Source: Alistipes sp.
GTDB lineage: Bacteria > Bacteroidota > Bacteroidia > Bacteroidales > Rikenellaceae
Direction: 5' to 3'
Length of the DNA: 64,000 nucleotides
Assembly (NCBI GenBank): GCA_022767745.1
Contig: JALENN010000011.1
Location: 1 to 64,000, forward strand
The position numbers were made by a program, and so were the translations under genes. How positions within the stretch are numbered: the stretch's first letter is position 1; each line of letters starts with the position of its first letter. Shown one piece after another: positions 18,979-26,886 of this stretch. The notes under the pieces were generated by a model, which was not told the DNA's origin, did not search any database, and worked only from the letters and a program-made list of their open reading frames with translations.

Positions 18979-21837
18979 ATGAGAGTATTGACCCTATTTC
19001 TGACACTGCTGCTGTGTCAGCCGCTCGCGGCGCAGAATGCCGTTCGCGAGACAATCGACCTCGGCGGCGAGTGGAGTTTCGCCCTCGACCCCGACGGGAC
19101 GGGCGAAACCGAAGGCTACCCTGCCGCCACCCTGACCGACAAGGTCGTGCTGCCCGGCACCACCGACACCAACGGGAAGGGAACACCCAACGACAACCGG
19201 CAGGAGACGACCCACCTGTCGCGTTACCACACCTACACGGGAGCGGCATGGTACAGCCGCGAAGTGGAGATACCGGCCTCGTGGCAGGGACGCTCGATAA
19301 CATTCACCATGGAGCGCACGCGACCGACGAAGGTGTGGGTCGACGGCCGTTACGTCGGCTCCGACAGCCGCATCTCGACACCGCAGCGCTACGACTTGAC
19401 GCAATATCTCGGCGCGGGACGCCACCGCATAACCGTATGCGTCGACAACGGCGAGAGTATCCCCGCGCAGGTACGCAACAGTTCGCACGCCTGCTCTGAA
19501 TCGACGCAGACCAACTGGAACGGCATCATCGGCCGCATCGAACTGGAGGCCGCAGACCCGATCCACATCTCCGACATCAAGGTATATCCCGACCCCGAAT
19601 CGAAAAGCGCCCGCGTGAAGGTATCCGTAGCGGGAGCCGACGCCATCACCGACGGCATGACGCTGACCCTGGCGGCCGAATCCTTCAACTCGCCGCGCCG
19701 CCACCGCGTGAAGGCCGTCGGCACGACTCTCGAGCGCGGCCGCGCGGAGTACGAAGTCACGCTGCAGATGGGCGACAAGGCCCTAGAGTGGAGCGAGTTC
19801 TCTCCCGCACTCTACCGCCTCACGGCCGACATCGAAGGCCGCGACCGCATGCAGACCACCTTCGGCCTGCGCCGTTTCGAGGCACGCGGGACGCAGTTCG
19901 CCATAAACGGACAGACGACATTCCTGCGCGGCAAGCACGACGCCTGCGTCTTCCCCCTCACCGCGCACACGGCCATGGACGTGGAGTCGTGGCAGCGCTA
20001 TTTCCGCACGCTGCGCGAATACGGCATCAACCACTGCCGCTTCCACTCGTGGTGCCCGCCCGAGGCCTGCTTCGAGGCTGCCGACCTTGAGGGCATCTAC
20101 CTGCAGGCCGAGTTGCCGATATGGGGATCGCTCGGCTCCGACAAGCGCCTCAACGATTTTCTCACCACCGACGGCACGGCCATACAGCACGCCTACGGCA
20201 ACCACGCCTCGTTCGTGATGTTTGCCCTTGGCAACGAGATGTCGGGCGACCAGAAGGTGATGAACGCCTTTGTGGAGCGTTTCCGCAGCGAGGATGACCG
20301 CCACCTCTACGCCTACGGGTCGAACAACTTCCTCGGCTCGCGCGGCCATGCCGAGGGCGAGGACTTCTTCGTCACGTGCCGCAACGGCTGGGCCGACGAC
20401 TACTCCACCCACACGCGCGGCTCGTTCTCCTTCGCCGATGCCGAGCAGGGCGGACTCATAAACAACACCTACCCCAACACCTCAACCGACTTCACGCAGG
20501 CCATATCGACCTGTCCCGTACCCATTATAAGCCACGAAACGGGGCAGTTCCAGATATACCCCGACTATGCGCAGATCGACAAATATACGGGCGTTCTGGC
20601 GCCGTGGAACCTCGAGGAGTTCCGACGCCGTCTGCGCGACGCCGGCATGGAGTCGCAGGCCGGAGATTTCGCCCGCGCATCGGGCGAATGGGCCGTACGG
20701 CTCTACCGCGCCGACATCGAGATGGACCTGCGCACGCGCGGCTTCGGAGGCTTCCAGCTGCTCGACCTGCAGGACTACCCGGGACAGGGTTCGGCCTATG
20801 TCGGCATACTCGACGCCTTCATGGACTCGAAGGGCCTCATCACGCCCGACGCATGGCGCGAGTTCTGCTGCGAGACCGTTCCCCTGTTCATATGCGAAAG
20901 CATGTGCTGGACGGCCGACAAGGCAATGTACGGCGACATACGCATTGCCCACTACTCGCCACGCAGCCTCGAAGGCCGCCAGGTGGCATGGCGCTTCACG
21001 CGCCGTGACGGAGGCCGTGCCATAGCCTCGGGTAAGATACGCATCGAATCAGCCGGGGCAGGCCTTATCGACGTAGGCACAATCTCGGCACAGCTCCCGG
21101 CATCGGACGATGCCTACGAGGTGCTGCTTACGCTCGAGATACAGGGCACGCCCTACCGCAACAGCTACCCCTTCTGGGTATATCCCGACAATGGTGAGCT
21201 CGACATCGAGGCCGAGAGCGCCGACGCAGGCGTAACCGTAACCCGCACACTGGACCGCGCGACACTCACGGCGCTCGACCGCGGCGAGAAGGTACTCCTT
21301 ATGCCCGACCGCTCGCAGTGCGCCGAGGCCACGGTCGGAGGCCTTTTCCAGACCGACTACTGGAACTACCGCATGTTCAAGAGCATCTGCGACAACATGC
21401 GCAAGGAGGCCTCGCCAGGCACGCTCGGCATACTCACCGACCCCGCACACCCGGCATTCGAGGGCTTCCCGACCGACTTCCACACCGACTGGCAGTGGTA
21501 CGCCATCGTCAAGAACAGCTATCCGCTCATCCTCGACGCCATGCCCGAAGGCTACCGCCCCACGGTGCAGGTGATCGACAACATCGAGCGCAACCACCGT
21601 CTGGGACTGCTCTTCGAGGTGGCCGTAGGCCGCGGCCGGCTCCTCGTCTGCATGGCCGACCTGCGTCCCGTGGCCGAATTGCCCGAGGTACGGCAGTTCG
21701 TACGCTCGCTGCTGCACTACATGTCGTCGGACAACTTTGCCCCCGACACCGCCATCTCGGCACAGCAGCTGCAGGCGCTTTTCCGCACGCAGGGCAACGA
21801 CGAAATAAAGGAGCTGCGCAACATATCGTACGATTGA
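18979..21837 (+). CDS. Secreted glycoside hydrolase family 2 enzyme
   Basis: 952 residues from ATG 18979; a signal peptide ends at about PLAAQ. The order is the GH2 one: N-terminal jelly-roll sugar-binding domain (SGEWSFALDP-like start, AAWYSREVEIPASWQGR), an Ig-like domain, then a TIM barrel. Catalytic candidates are Glu420 in FALGNEM (acid/base) and Glu520 in IISHETGQF (nucleophile). The HSWCPPEACFEAAD segment is also typical. The C-terminal about 250 residues form extra domains. GH2 covers beta-galactosidase, beta-mannosidase, beta-glucuronidase and others; specificity cannot be told. It is divergent from the second Sus locus, so a joint role in the same glycan is plausible. Confidence 0.88.
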   Translation: MRVLTLFLTLLLCQPLAAQNAVRETIDLGGEWSFALDPDGTGETEGYPAATLTDKVVLPGTTDTNGKGTPNDNRQETTHLSRYHTYTGAAWYSREVEIPASWQGRSITFTMERTRPTKVWVDGRYVGSDSRISTPQRYDLTQYLGAGRHRITVCVDNGESIPAQVRNSSHACSESTQTNWNGIIGRIELEAADPIHISDIKVYPDPESKSARVKVSVAGADAITDGMTLTLAAESFNSPRRHRVKAVGTTLERGRAEYEVTLQMGDKALEWSEFSPALYRLTADIEGRDRMQTTFGLRRFEARGTQFAINGQTTFLRGKHDACVFPLTAHTAMDVESWQRYFRTLREYGINHCRFHSWCPPEACFEAADLEGIYLQAELPIWGSLGSDKRLNDFLTTDGTAIQHAYGNHASFVMFALGNEMSGDQKVMNAFVERFRSEDDRHLYAYGSNNFLGSRGHAEGEDFFVTCRNGWADDYSTHTRGSFSFADAEQGGLINNTYPNTSTDFTQAISTCPVPIISHETGQFQIYPDYAQIDKYTGVLAPWNLEEFRRRLRDAGMESQAGDFARASGEWAVRLYRADIEMDLRTRGFGGFQLLDLQDYPGQGSAYVGILDAFMDSKGLITPDAWREFCCETVPLFICESMCWTADKAMYGDIRIAHYSPRSLEGRQVAWRFTRRDGGRAIASGKIRIESAGAGLIDVGTISAQLPASDDAYEVLLTLEIQGTPYRNSYPFWVYPDNGELDIEAESADAGVTVTRTLDRATLTALDRGEKVLLMPDRSQCAEATVGGLFQTDYWNYRMFKSICDNMRKEASPGTLGILTDPAHPAFEGFPTDFHTDWQWYAIVKNSYPLILDAMPEGYRPTVQVIDNIERNHRLGLLFEVAVGRGRLLVCMADLRPVAELPEVRQFVRSLLHYMSSDNFAPDTAISAQQLQALFRTQGNDEIKELRNISYD

Positions 21838-21861
21838 TCCGCAGCGCAGACAGCAAAGCAG

Positions 21862-21898
21862 CGGCGGCCAACCCCTTTGAGGTTGGCCGCCGCCGTTT
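21862..21898 (+). terminator. Terminator after the GH2 gene
   Basis: Perfect 12-bp stem CGGCGGCCAACC (21862-21873) / GGTTGGCCGCCG (21881-21892), then TTTTA. It lies between the convergent GH2 and dsbD genes and may serve both. Confidence 0.85.
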
Positions 21899-21913
21899 TA
21901 TGCCCGAACCAGA

Positions 21914-23926
21914 CTATTTGTTGCGATAGGCCTCGACACCGCTGCGCAGGAACTGCACGAAGGCATCAACATCGAGGTCGTAGCCGCGGGGCTCGACCAG
22001 CGGCTTGCCGTCGCGGCCCTGCAGGACGTAATAGGGCTGCGCGTTCACGCCGTAGGTCTTCAGCGCGTAGTAAGAATTAATCTTGCCGAGGGTCTTGAGC
22101 ACCTTGCCCGTGTCGGTGGTAACCCAATCGGCCTCGTCAACCTTGAGCTTGTCGTCGGCATAAAGAGCCACGATGACATACTCATTGCGCAGCAGCTCCA
22201 GCACGCGGGGATCCGACCACACGCGCGCCTCCATCTCGCGGCAGTTTACACAGCCGTGGCCCGTGAAGTCAACGAAGAGCGGCTTGTCCACCTCGGCGGC
22301 ATAGGCCTCGGCCTCCTCCAGGTCGAAGAATCCCTCCAGCCCGAGCGGCAGCTTGAGCACGTCGCCGTACTTGACGCCCGCCTCGGGAGCCGACTTGCCC
22401 GCCGCAGCCGGTGCCGCGGCACCGCCGCCTGCCGTCATCACGAAGTCCTGCGTCTGGATCGGGGGCATATATCCCGACAGGGCCTTCAGCGGAGCGCCCC
22501 ACATGCCGGGGATCATATACACCACGAACGCAAAGGTCACAATGGCCAGCGCCAGACGGCCTACCGACAGGTAGGGCATGTCGCTGTCGTGCTTGAAGCG
22601 CAGCTTGCCCAACAGGTAGAGGCCCAGCAGCGAGAAGATAACGATCCACAGGGCGAGGTACACCTCACGGTCGAGGATACCCCAATGGTAGGTCTGGTCG
22701 GCCACGCTGAGGAACTTAAGACCCAGCGCCAGCTCGACAAAGCCCAGCACCACCTTCACCGAGTTGAGCCAGCCACCGCTCTTGGGCAGCTTCTTGAGCC
22801 ACGACGGGAAGAGCGCGAAGAGCGTGAAGGGCAGCGCAAAGACCACCGAGAAGGCCAGCATGGTGATGATCGGCGTCCAGAACTCGCCCGAGGTCGACTG
22901 AATGAGCACCGAACCCACGATGGGGCCCGTACACGAGAACGACACCAGCACCAGCGTCAGCGCCATGAAGAATATGCCCGCAAGGCCCTTCTTGTCGGCC
23001 TTGGCATCGCTGTCGTTGACCAGTTTCTCGGGCAGCACGATCTCGAAGGCGCCGAAGAACGACGCGGCGAAGATCATGAACACGGCGAAGAAGATGAGAT
23101 TGGGCAGCCAGTGCGTCGCCAGCCAGTTGAATATGTCGGCCGTGACCACATCACCGCCTACGAGCCACGTTATGAGTATTATGATGCCGATGGGCACCGT
23201 ATAGAGCAGCACGATGAACAGGCCGTACATCAGCGCGCGGAAACGTCCCGCAGCGGCCGAGCCCGAGCCCTTGAGGAAGAACGACACCGTCATCGGGATC
23301 ATCGGGAAGACGCAGGGCGTAAGCAGAGCCACCAGCGCCCAGCCAATGGCACTGAGGATATATCCCCACAGCGAACCGCCAGACGTTGCCGCCGAAGCAG
23401 CCTCGACCTTCTCCTCCGCAGGCTTTGCGGCAGGCTCCGCCGCCTCGGCAGCACCGCCCACCTTTATCGAGAAATCCTTGTCGCCCGTAACACAGTTGGT
23501 ATCGTTGCAGGCCATCCAGTCGGCCGTTACGTCCACCGTGGCACCGCCCTCGCTGCGCACGTTCTGGGCGAACTGCACGCCGTTCTCGTAATAGCCGATC
23601 TCCATCTCGTAGATAGGGTCGAACTCGCGGTGTGCCTCCGAGAGGGCATATACCCCGCCCTCGAGCGTGTACGACGCATCGGGCGTGAACTCGAACGAGG
23701 TGGCCATCGGGCCGCCAAGCTCATAGGGGCCGAGGTCGTAGATATGCCACCCGGCCGCCACCGACGCCGAAAATACTATCTGGTAGAGGCCCTCCTCCAG
23801 CTCGTTAACCTTGGTGTTCCACTTCACGGGGTCCACCATCTGCTGCGCCCACGACGGCATCACGGCCATCAGCGCGACGCAGGCGATAAAGATACGTTTG
23901 AATAATCTCGCCATTGCTATATTCAC
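21914..23926 (-). CDS. dsbD: Thiol:disulfide interchange protein DsbD
   Basis: 670 residues. Signal peptide, a periplasmic N-terminal domain (about 27-165) with a Cys pair in WMACNDTNCV, a linker rich in Ala/Glu, then about eight membrane segments (about 190-500) with the conserved TPCVFPMIPMTVSFF and SFSCTGPIVGS motifs carrying the membrane redox cysteines, and a C-terminal thioredoxin-like domain with GCVNC (Cys559/Cys562). It passes electrons from cytoplasmic thioredoxin to periplasmic thiols. Met5 (MARLF) is an alternative start. It stands alone, convergent to GH2; 257 nt upstream to tsaE show no other gene. Confidence 0.95.
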   Translation of the reverse strand: MNIAMARLFKRIFIACVALMAVMPSWAQQMVDPVKWNTKVNELEEGLYQIVFSASVAAGWHIYDLGPYELGGPMATSFEFTPDASYTLEGGVYALSEAHREFDPIYEMEIGYYENGVQFAQNVRSEGGATVDVTADWMACNDTNCVTGDKDFSIKVGGAAEAAEPAAKPAEEKVEAASAATSGGSLWGYILSAIGWALVALLTPCVFPMIPMTVSFFLKGSGSAAAGRFRALMYGLFIVLLYTVPIGIIILITWLVGGDVVTADIFNWLATHWLPNLIFFAVFMIFAASFFGAFEIVLPEKLVNDSDAKADKKGLAGIFFMALTLVLVSFSCTGPIVGSVLIQSTSGEFWTPIITMLAFSVVFALPFTLFALFPSWLKKLPKSGGWLNSVKVVLGFVELALGLKFLSVADQTYHWGILDREVYLALWIVIFSLLGLYLLGKLRFKHDSDMPYLSVGRLALAIVTFAFVVYMIPGMWGAPLKALSGYMPPIQTQDFVMTAGGGAAAPAAAGKSAPEAGVKYGDVLKLPLGLEGFFDLEEAEAYAAEVDKPLFVDFTGHGCVNCREMEARVWSDPRVLELLRNEYVIVALYADDKLKVDEADWVTTDTGKVLKTLGKINSYYALKTYGVNAQPYYVLQGRDGKPLVEPRGYDLDVDAFVQFLRSGVEAYRNK

Positions 23927-24183
23927 TTTTTTGTTTTGTTCCTACATTACAGCCCCGTACGCTCACGGAGCGATATCGGCGCCAAAAATATCATAAAAAA
24001 CTCGCATCTGCAAATCGTTGCGGCGGCCCGGCATGCCCTCACGCCGCCGCGACATACCCCGCCGCCGCGAAATCCGGCACCCGCAAGCCGCCCGGCAGAG
24101 ACAAAACAACCGCATACCGGCGGAGCAGCAGCCCCGGCCGGCATGCGGATAAAACTCACCTGCGGGCGACCGCAACCGCACCG

Positions 24184-24600
24184 TCACTCGATGACGAAAC
24201 CGCGCTCCTCGTCCTCGCCCACGGTGATGGTCACCGTCACGGCGTCGTCGGGAAGCAGCGGCTCGATCTTCTCGGGCCACTCCACCAGACAGAGGTCGCC
24301 CGAGTAGAAATACTCCTCGTAACCGAGGTCCAGAGCCTCCTCGAGGGTGTTTATGCGGTAGAAATCGAAGTGGTATATGCGGCGTCCACCCTCGCCCTCG
24401 TACTGGTTCACCAGCGCAAACGTGGGGCTTGTAACCGTGTCCTGCGCCCCCAGCGCCGCCGCTATGCGGCTGATGAGGGTGGTCTTGCCCGCACCCATGG
24501 GGCCGCGGAACAGCACGACGCTGCGGCCGTGCAACTCCCCGAGCACGGCGTCGGCCACCTTGGGCAGGTCGGAGAGTGATTCGATCTCGATCTTCTTCAT
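24184..24600 (-). CDS. tsaE: tRNA threonylcarbamoyladenosine biosynthesis ATPase TsaE
   Basis: 138 residues, the usual TsaE length. Walker A GPMGAGKTT at 33-41, the switch-like VTSPTFALVNQYEG segment, and the HFDFYR and VEWPEK motifs (YHFDFYRI, LVEWPEKI) are all present. With TsaB and TsaD it supports t6A37 modification of ANN-decoding tRNAs in the cytoplasm. It is the last gene of a NUDIX-porX-tsaE run, only 7 nt after porX. Confidence 0.95.
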   Translation of the reverse strand: MKKIEIESLSDLPKVADAVLGELHGRSVVLFRGPMGAGKTTLISRIAAALGAQDTVTSPTFALVNQYEGEGGRRIYHFDFYRINTLEEALDLGYEEYFYSGDLCLVEWPEKIEPLLPDDAVTVTITVGEDEERGFVIE

Positions 24601-24607
24601 GTGAAAG

Positions 24608-26164
24608 TTACAGTTTTGGTTTCAACACGATGTAGGGCACGATCATCTCCTCCATCGAGATGCCTCCGTGCTGGAACGTGTTGCGATAATATCGTATGAA
24701 ACGGTTTGCGTCGTTGTTGTAGACCAAAAAGTCGGAGTTGTAGGCGAAGATGTAGCTCGACGACAGGTTTATGCGCGGCAGCTGTATGTCCTCGGGCCGA
24801 AGCACCTCGTACACCTCGCGCGAGTTGTACTGCAGGCTGCGCCCCGTCTTGTAGCGCAGGTTGGGCGAGGTCTCGCGGTCGCCCGTAACCTTCACCGGGT
24901 TATCGACGCGTATGGTGCCGTGGTCCGACGTTATGATCACCGTATGTCCGCGCTCCGACAACAGCTTCAGCAGCACGAAGAGGTCCGAATGCTCGAACCA
25001 CGACCGCGTCAGCGAGCGGAACGACGCCTCATCCTCGGTCAGCTCGCGGATGATGTCGGTCTCGGTACGCGCATGCGACAAAATGTCGAGGAAGTTGTAG
25101 ACGATGACCGAGAAGTCGGCCTCGTAAATGCGGTTGATGTTGTCGATGAGCTTGCGCCCAGCCTCGGGACGCACCAGCTTGTCGAAGGTCCATTTCCACG
25201 TCTTGCCGCAGGCGGTGAGCTGACGCGCCAGGAACTCCTCCTCGTACTGGTTCTTGCCGCCCTCCTCGTTGTCGTTGAGCCACTTGTTGGGCATCAGCTT
25301 GTCGATGGCCAGGGGCATCAGGCCGGCAAAAATGGCGTTGCGCGCATACTGCGTCGCCGTGGGCAGGATGGCGCAGTAGAAGTCGTCGACATCGACGTCG
25401 TAGTATCCGCGCAGCAGTGAACTGATCGAACGCCACTGGTCGTAGCGGAAGTTGTCGATAAGCAGCAGCGTCGTGCGGCCGTGCGACTCGGCATCGGGAA
25501 GGATCTTCTTGCGCATGAGCGTGTGCGACATGACGGGGATCTCGTCCTCGTCGACACGCTTGTTGATCCAGTTGTAGTAGTTGCGGCGCACGAACTTGCA
25601 GAACTCCTGGTTGGCCTCGCTTTTCTGGTAGACGAGCACCTCCTTGATACTCTGGTCGGTAGACTCCGACAGGTCGATCTCCCACCCCGTGATCTTGCGG
25701 TAGAGCGCGCACCACGCCTCGAACGACGACGCCATCTGGCACATGTTCGAGATGCGGCCGAACTCGGCACGGTAGTCGGCCGTGGTCTGCTCGGTCACAA
25801 GCTGCTGCGAATGGACGCACTTCTTGATCGAGAGCAGCACCTGGTTGGGGTTCACCGGCTTGATTATGTAGTCGGCGATCTTCGATCCGATGGCCTTGTC
25901 CATGATGTTCTCCTCCTCGCTCTTGGTCACCATGATGACGGGCGTGGTGGGGCGCACCTCCTTGATCAGGGGCAGCGTCTCGAGCCCCGTCATGCCGGGC
26001 ATCATCTCGTCGAGGATGATCAGGTCGTAGGGCGTCGAGCGCACCATGTCAATGGCGTCGTAACCGTTGTTGCAGGTATCCACCTCGTAGCCCTTGCCCT
26101 TGAGAAAAAAGACATGCGGACGCAGAAGATCTATCTCGTCGTCCACCCAAAGTATCTTTACCAT
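24608..26164 (-). CDS. porX: PorX-type response regulator with PglZ (alkaline phosphatase-like) domain
   Basis: 518 residues. Receiver domain at 1-120 with the acidic pocket Asp8/Asp9, phospho-acceptor Asp52 (IILDEMMPG), Thr80 and Lys102. The C-terminal half is a PglZ/alkaline phosphatase-superfamily domain with LLLIDNFRYDQW (Asp237), the PTATQYARNAIF segment (Thr271) and the ITSDHGTIRV metal motif. In Porphyromonas gingivalis PorX controls type IX secretion genes together with PorY, and its PglZ domain hydrolyses nucleotide second messengers. That is family knowledge; the histidine kinase is not in this window. It follows a NUDIX gene by 16 nt. Confidence 0.92.
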   Translation of the reverse strand: MVKILWVDDEIDLLRPHVFFLKGKGYEVDTCNNGYDAIDMVRSTPYDLIILDEMMPGMTGLETLPLIKEVRPTTPVIMVTKSEEENIMDKAIGSKIADYIIKPVNPNQVLLSIKKCVHSQQLVTEQTTADYRAEFGRISNMCQMASSFEAWCALYRKITGWEIDLSESTDQSIKEVLVYQKSEANQEFCKFVRRNYYNWINKRVDEDEIPVMSHTLMRKKILPDAESHGRTTLLLIDNFRYDQWRSISSLLRGYYDVDVDDFYCAILPTATQYARNAIFAGLMPLAIDKLMPNKWLNDNEEGGKNQYEEEFLARQLTACGKTWKWTFDKLVRPEAGRKLIDNINRIYEADFSVIVYNFLDILSHARTETDIIRELTEDEASFRSLTRSWFEHSDLFVLLKLLSERGHTVIITSDHGTIRVDNPVKVTGDRETSPNLRYKTGRSLQYNSREVYEVLRPEDIQLPRINLSSSYIFAYNSDFLVYNNDANRFIRYYRNTFQHGGISMEEMIVPYIVLKPKL

Positions 26165-26180
26165 AGTCGTTCAGCGTTTT

Positions 26181-26819
26181 TTACACACTCGCCGCCGCAT
26201 CGCGACGGTCCTCCCATCCGTATAACGTACGGAACACCTCCCGAATTGTGGGATAGGAGGTCTTAATTCGCCGCCGTACCTCGTCGTCGCCGACCCACTC
26301 GGCCGCGACGATGCCCTCCTCGGCCTGCGGACGCGGCGCGGCGCCGTCGTCGGCCGCCGTCATGCGGAACCACGACGTATATTTCATCTCCCAGCGGCCG
26401 TAGAGGTTGTAGCAGTGCGTCGTGCGGCAGAGCAGCTCCCCCACTTCGGCCACGCGCACGCCCGTCTCCTCCTCGGTCTCGCGCGCGGCGCACGCCTCGA
26501 GCGACTCGCCCGCCTCACGGTGGCCCTTGGGCAGGTCCCAGCGGCCGTTGCGGCTTATCATAAGCTTGCGCCCGCGGCCGTCCACGGCAACGCCGCCAGC
26601 GGCCTCGACCTGCACGAACTGCGACGCCAGCGAGGCCATCGTACGGTCCGCATCGGGGGTTTTCACGGCGATATATTTGTCCGTTTCGGCTTTTTTGACT
26701 AAATTCGCGCGTAAAATGCGCTGCTGCCCATCACATTCCATGACGGAATATGTAGGCGGAACCGGTTGCGACGTGATTACGACGCACACATCGGCAAAAT
26801 ATATTGTGTATGTATCCAT
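26181..26819 (-). CDS. NUDIX hydrolase
   Basis: 212 residues from ATG 26819. The Nudix box is complete: G-x5-E-x7-REUxEExGU, seen as GHREAGES then ARETEEETGV at about residue 110. The N-terminal about 70 residues form an extra domain of unknown role, containing VCVVITSQPV. It hydrolyses a nucleoside diphosphate linked to X; substrate unknown. The open frame runs far upstream, but that part overlaps the divergent peptidase gene and the start at 26819 follows a minus-strand -7 element TATCTTTG (26856-26863). First gene of the NUDIX-porX-tsaE unit. Confidence 0.9.
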   Translation of the reverse strand: MDTYTIYFADVCVVITSQPVPPTYSVMECDGQQRILRANLVKKAETDKYIAVKTPDADRTMASLASQFVQVEAAGGVAVDGRGRKLMISRNGRWDLPKGHREAGESLEACAARETEEETGVRVAEVGELLCRTTHCYNLYGRWEMKYTSWFRMTAADDGAAPRPQAEEGIVAAEWVGDDEVRRRIKTSYPTIREVFRTLYGWEDRRDAAASV

Positions 26820-26855
26820 ACCTTTCGAAGCCGCCCATAACATGCGGCCCGACTG

Positions 26856-26863
26856 CAAAGATA
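26856..26863 (-). promoter_or_regulatory. -7 element of the NUDIX-porX-tsaE operon
   Basis: TATCTTTG on the minus strand, followed by GCAG, about 37 nt before the NUDIX start codon. It lies in the 67-nt gap to the divergent S9 peptidase gene. No consensus -33 was found. Confidence 0.65.
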
Positions 26864-26886
26864 CGAAAAATAAAAAAACACACCAT

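Noticed and set aside
23927..24183. Small genes between dsbD and tsaE
   Set aside because: All open frames here are Arg/Pro/Ala-rich in several frames and run into neighbouring genes; no start signal.
26422..26886. N-terminal extension of the S9 peptidase by 155 codons
   Set aside because: It overlaps the NUDIX gene on the other strand; the start at 26887 gives a proper lipoprotein signal.
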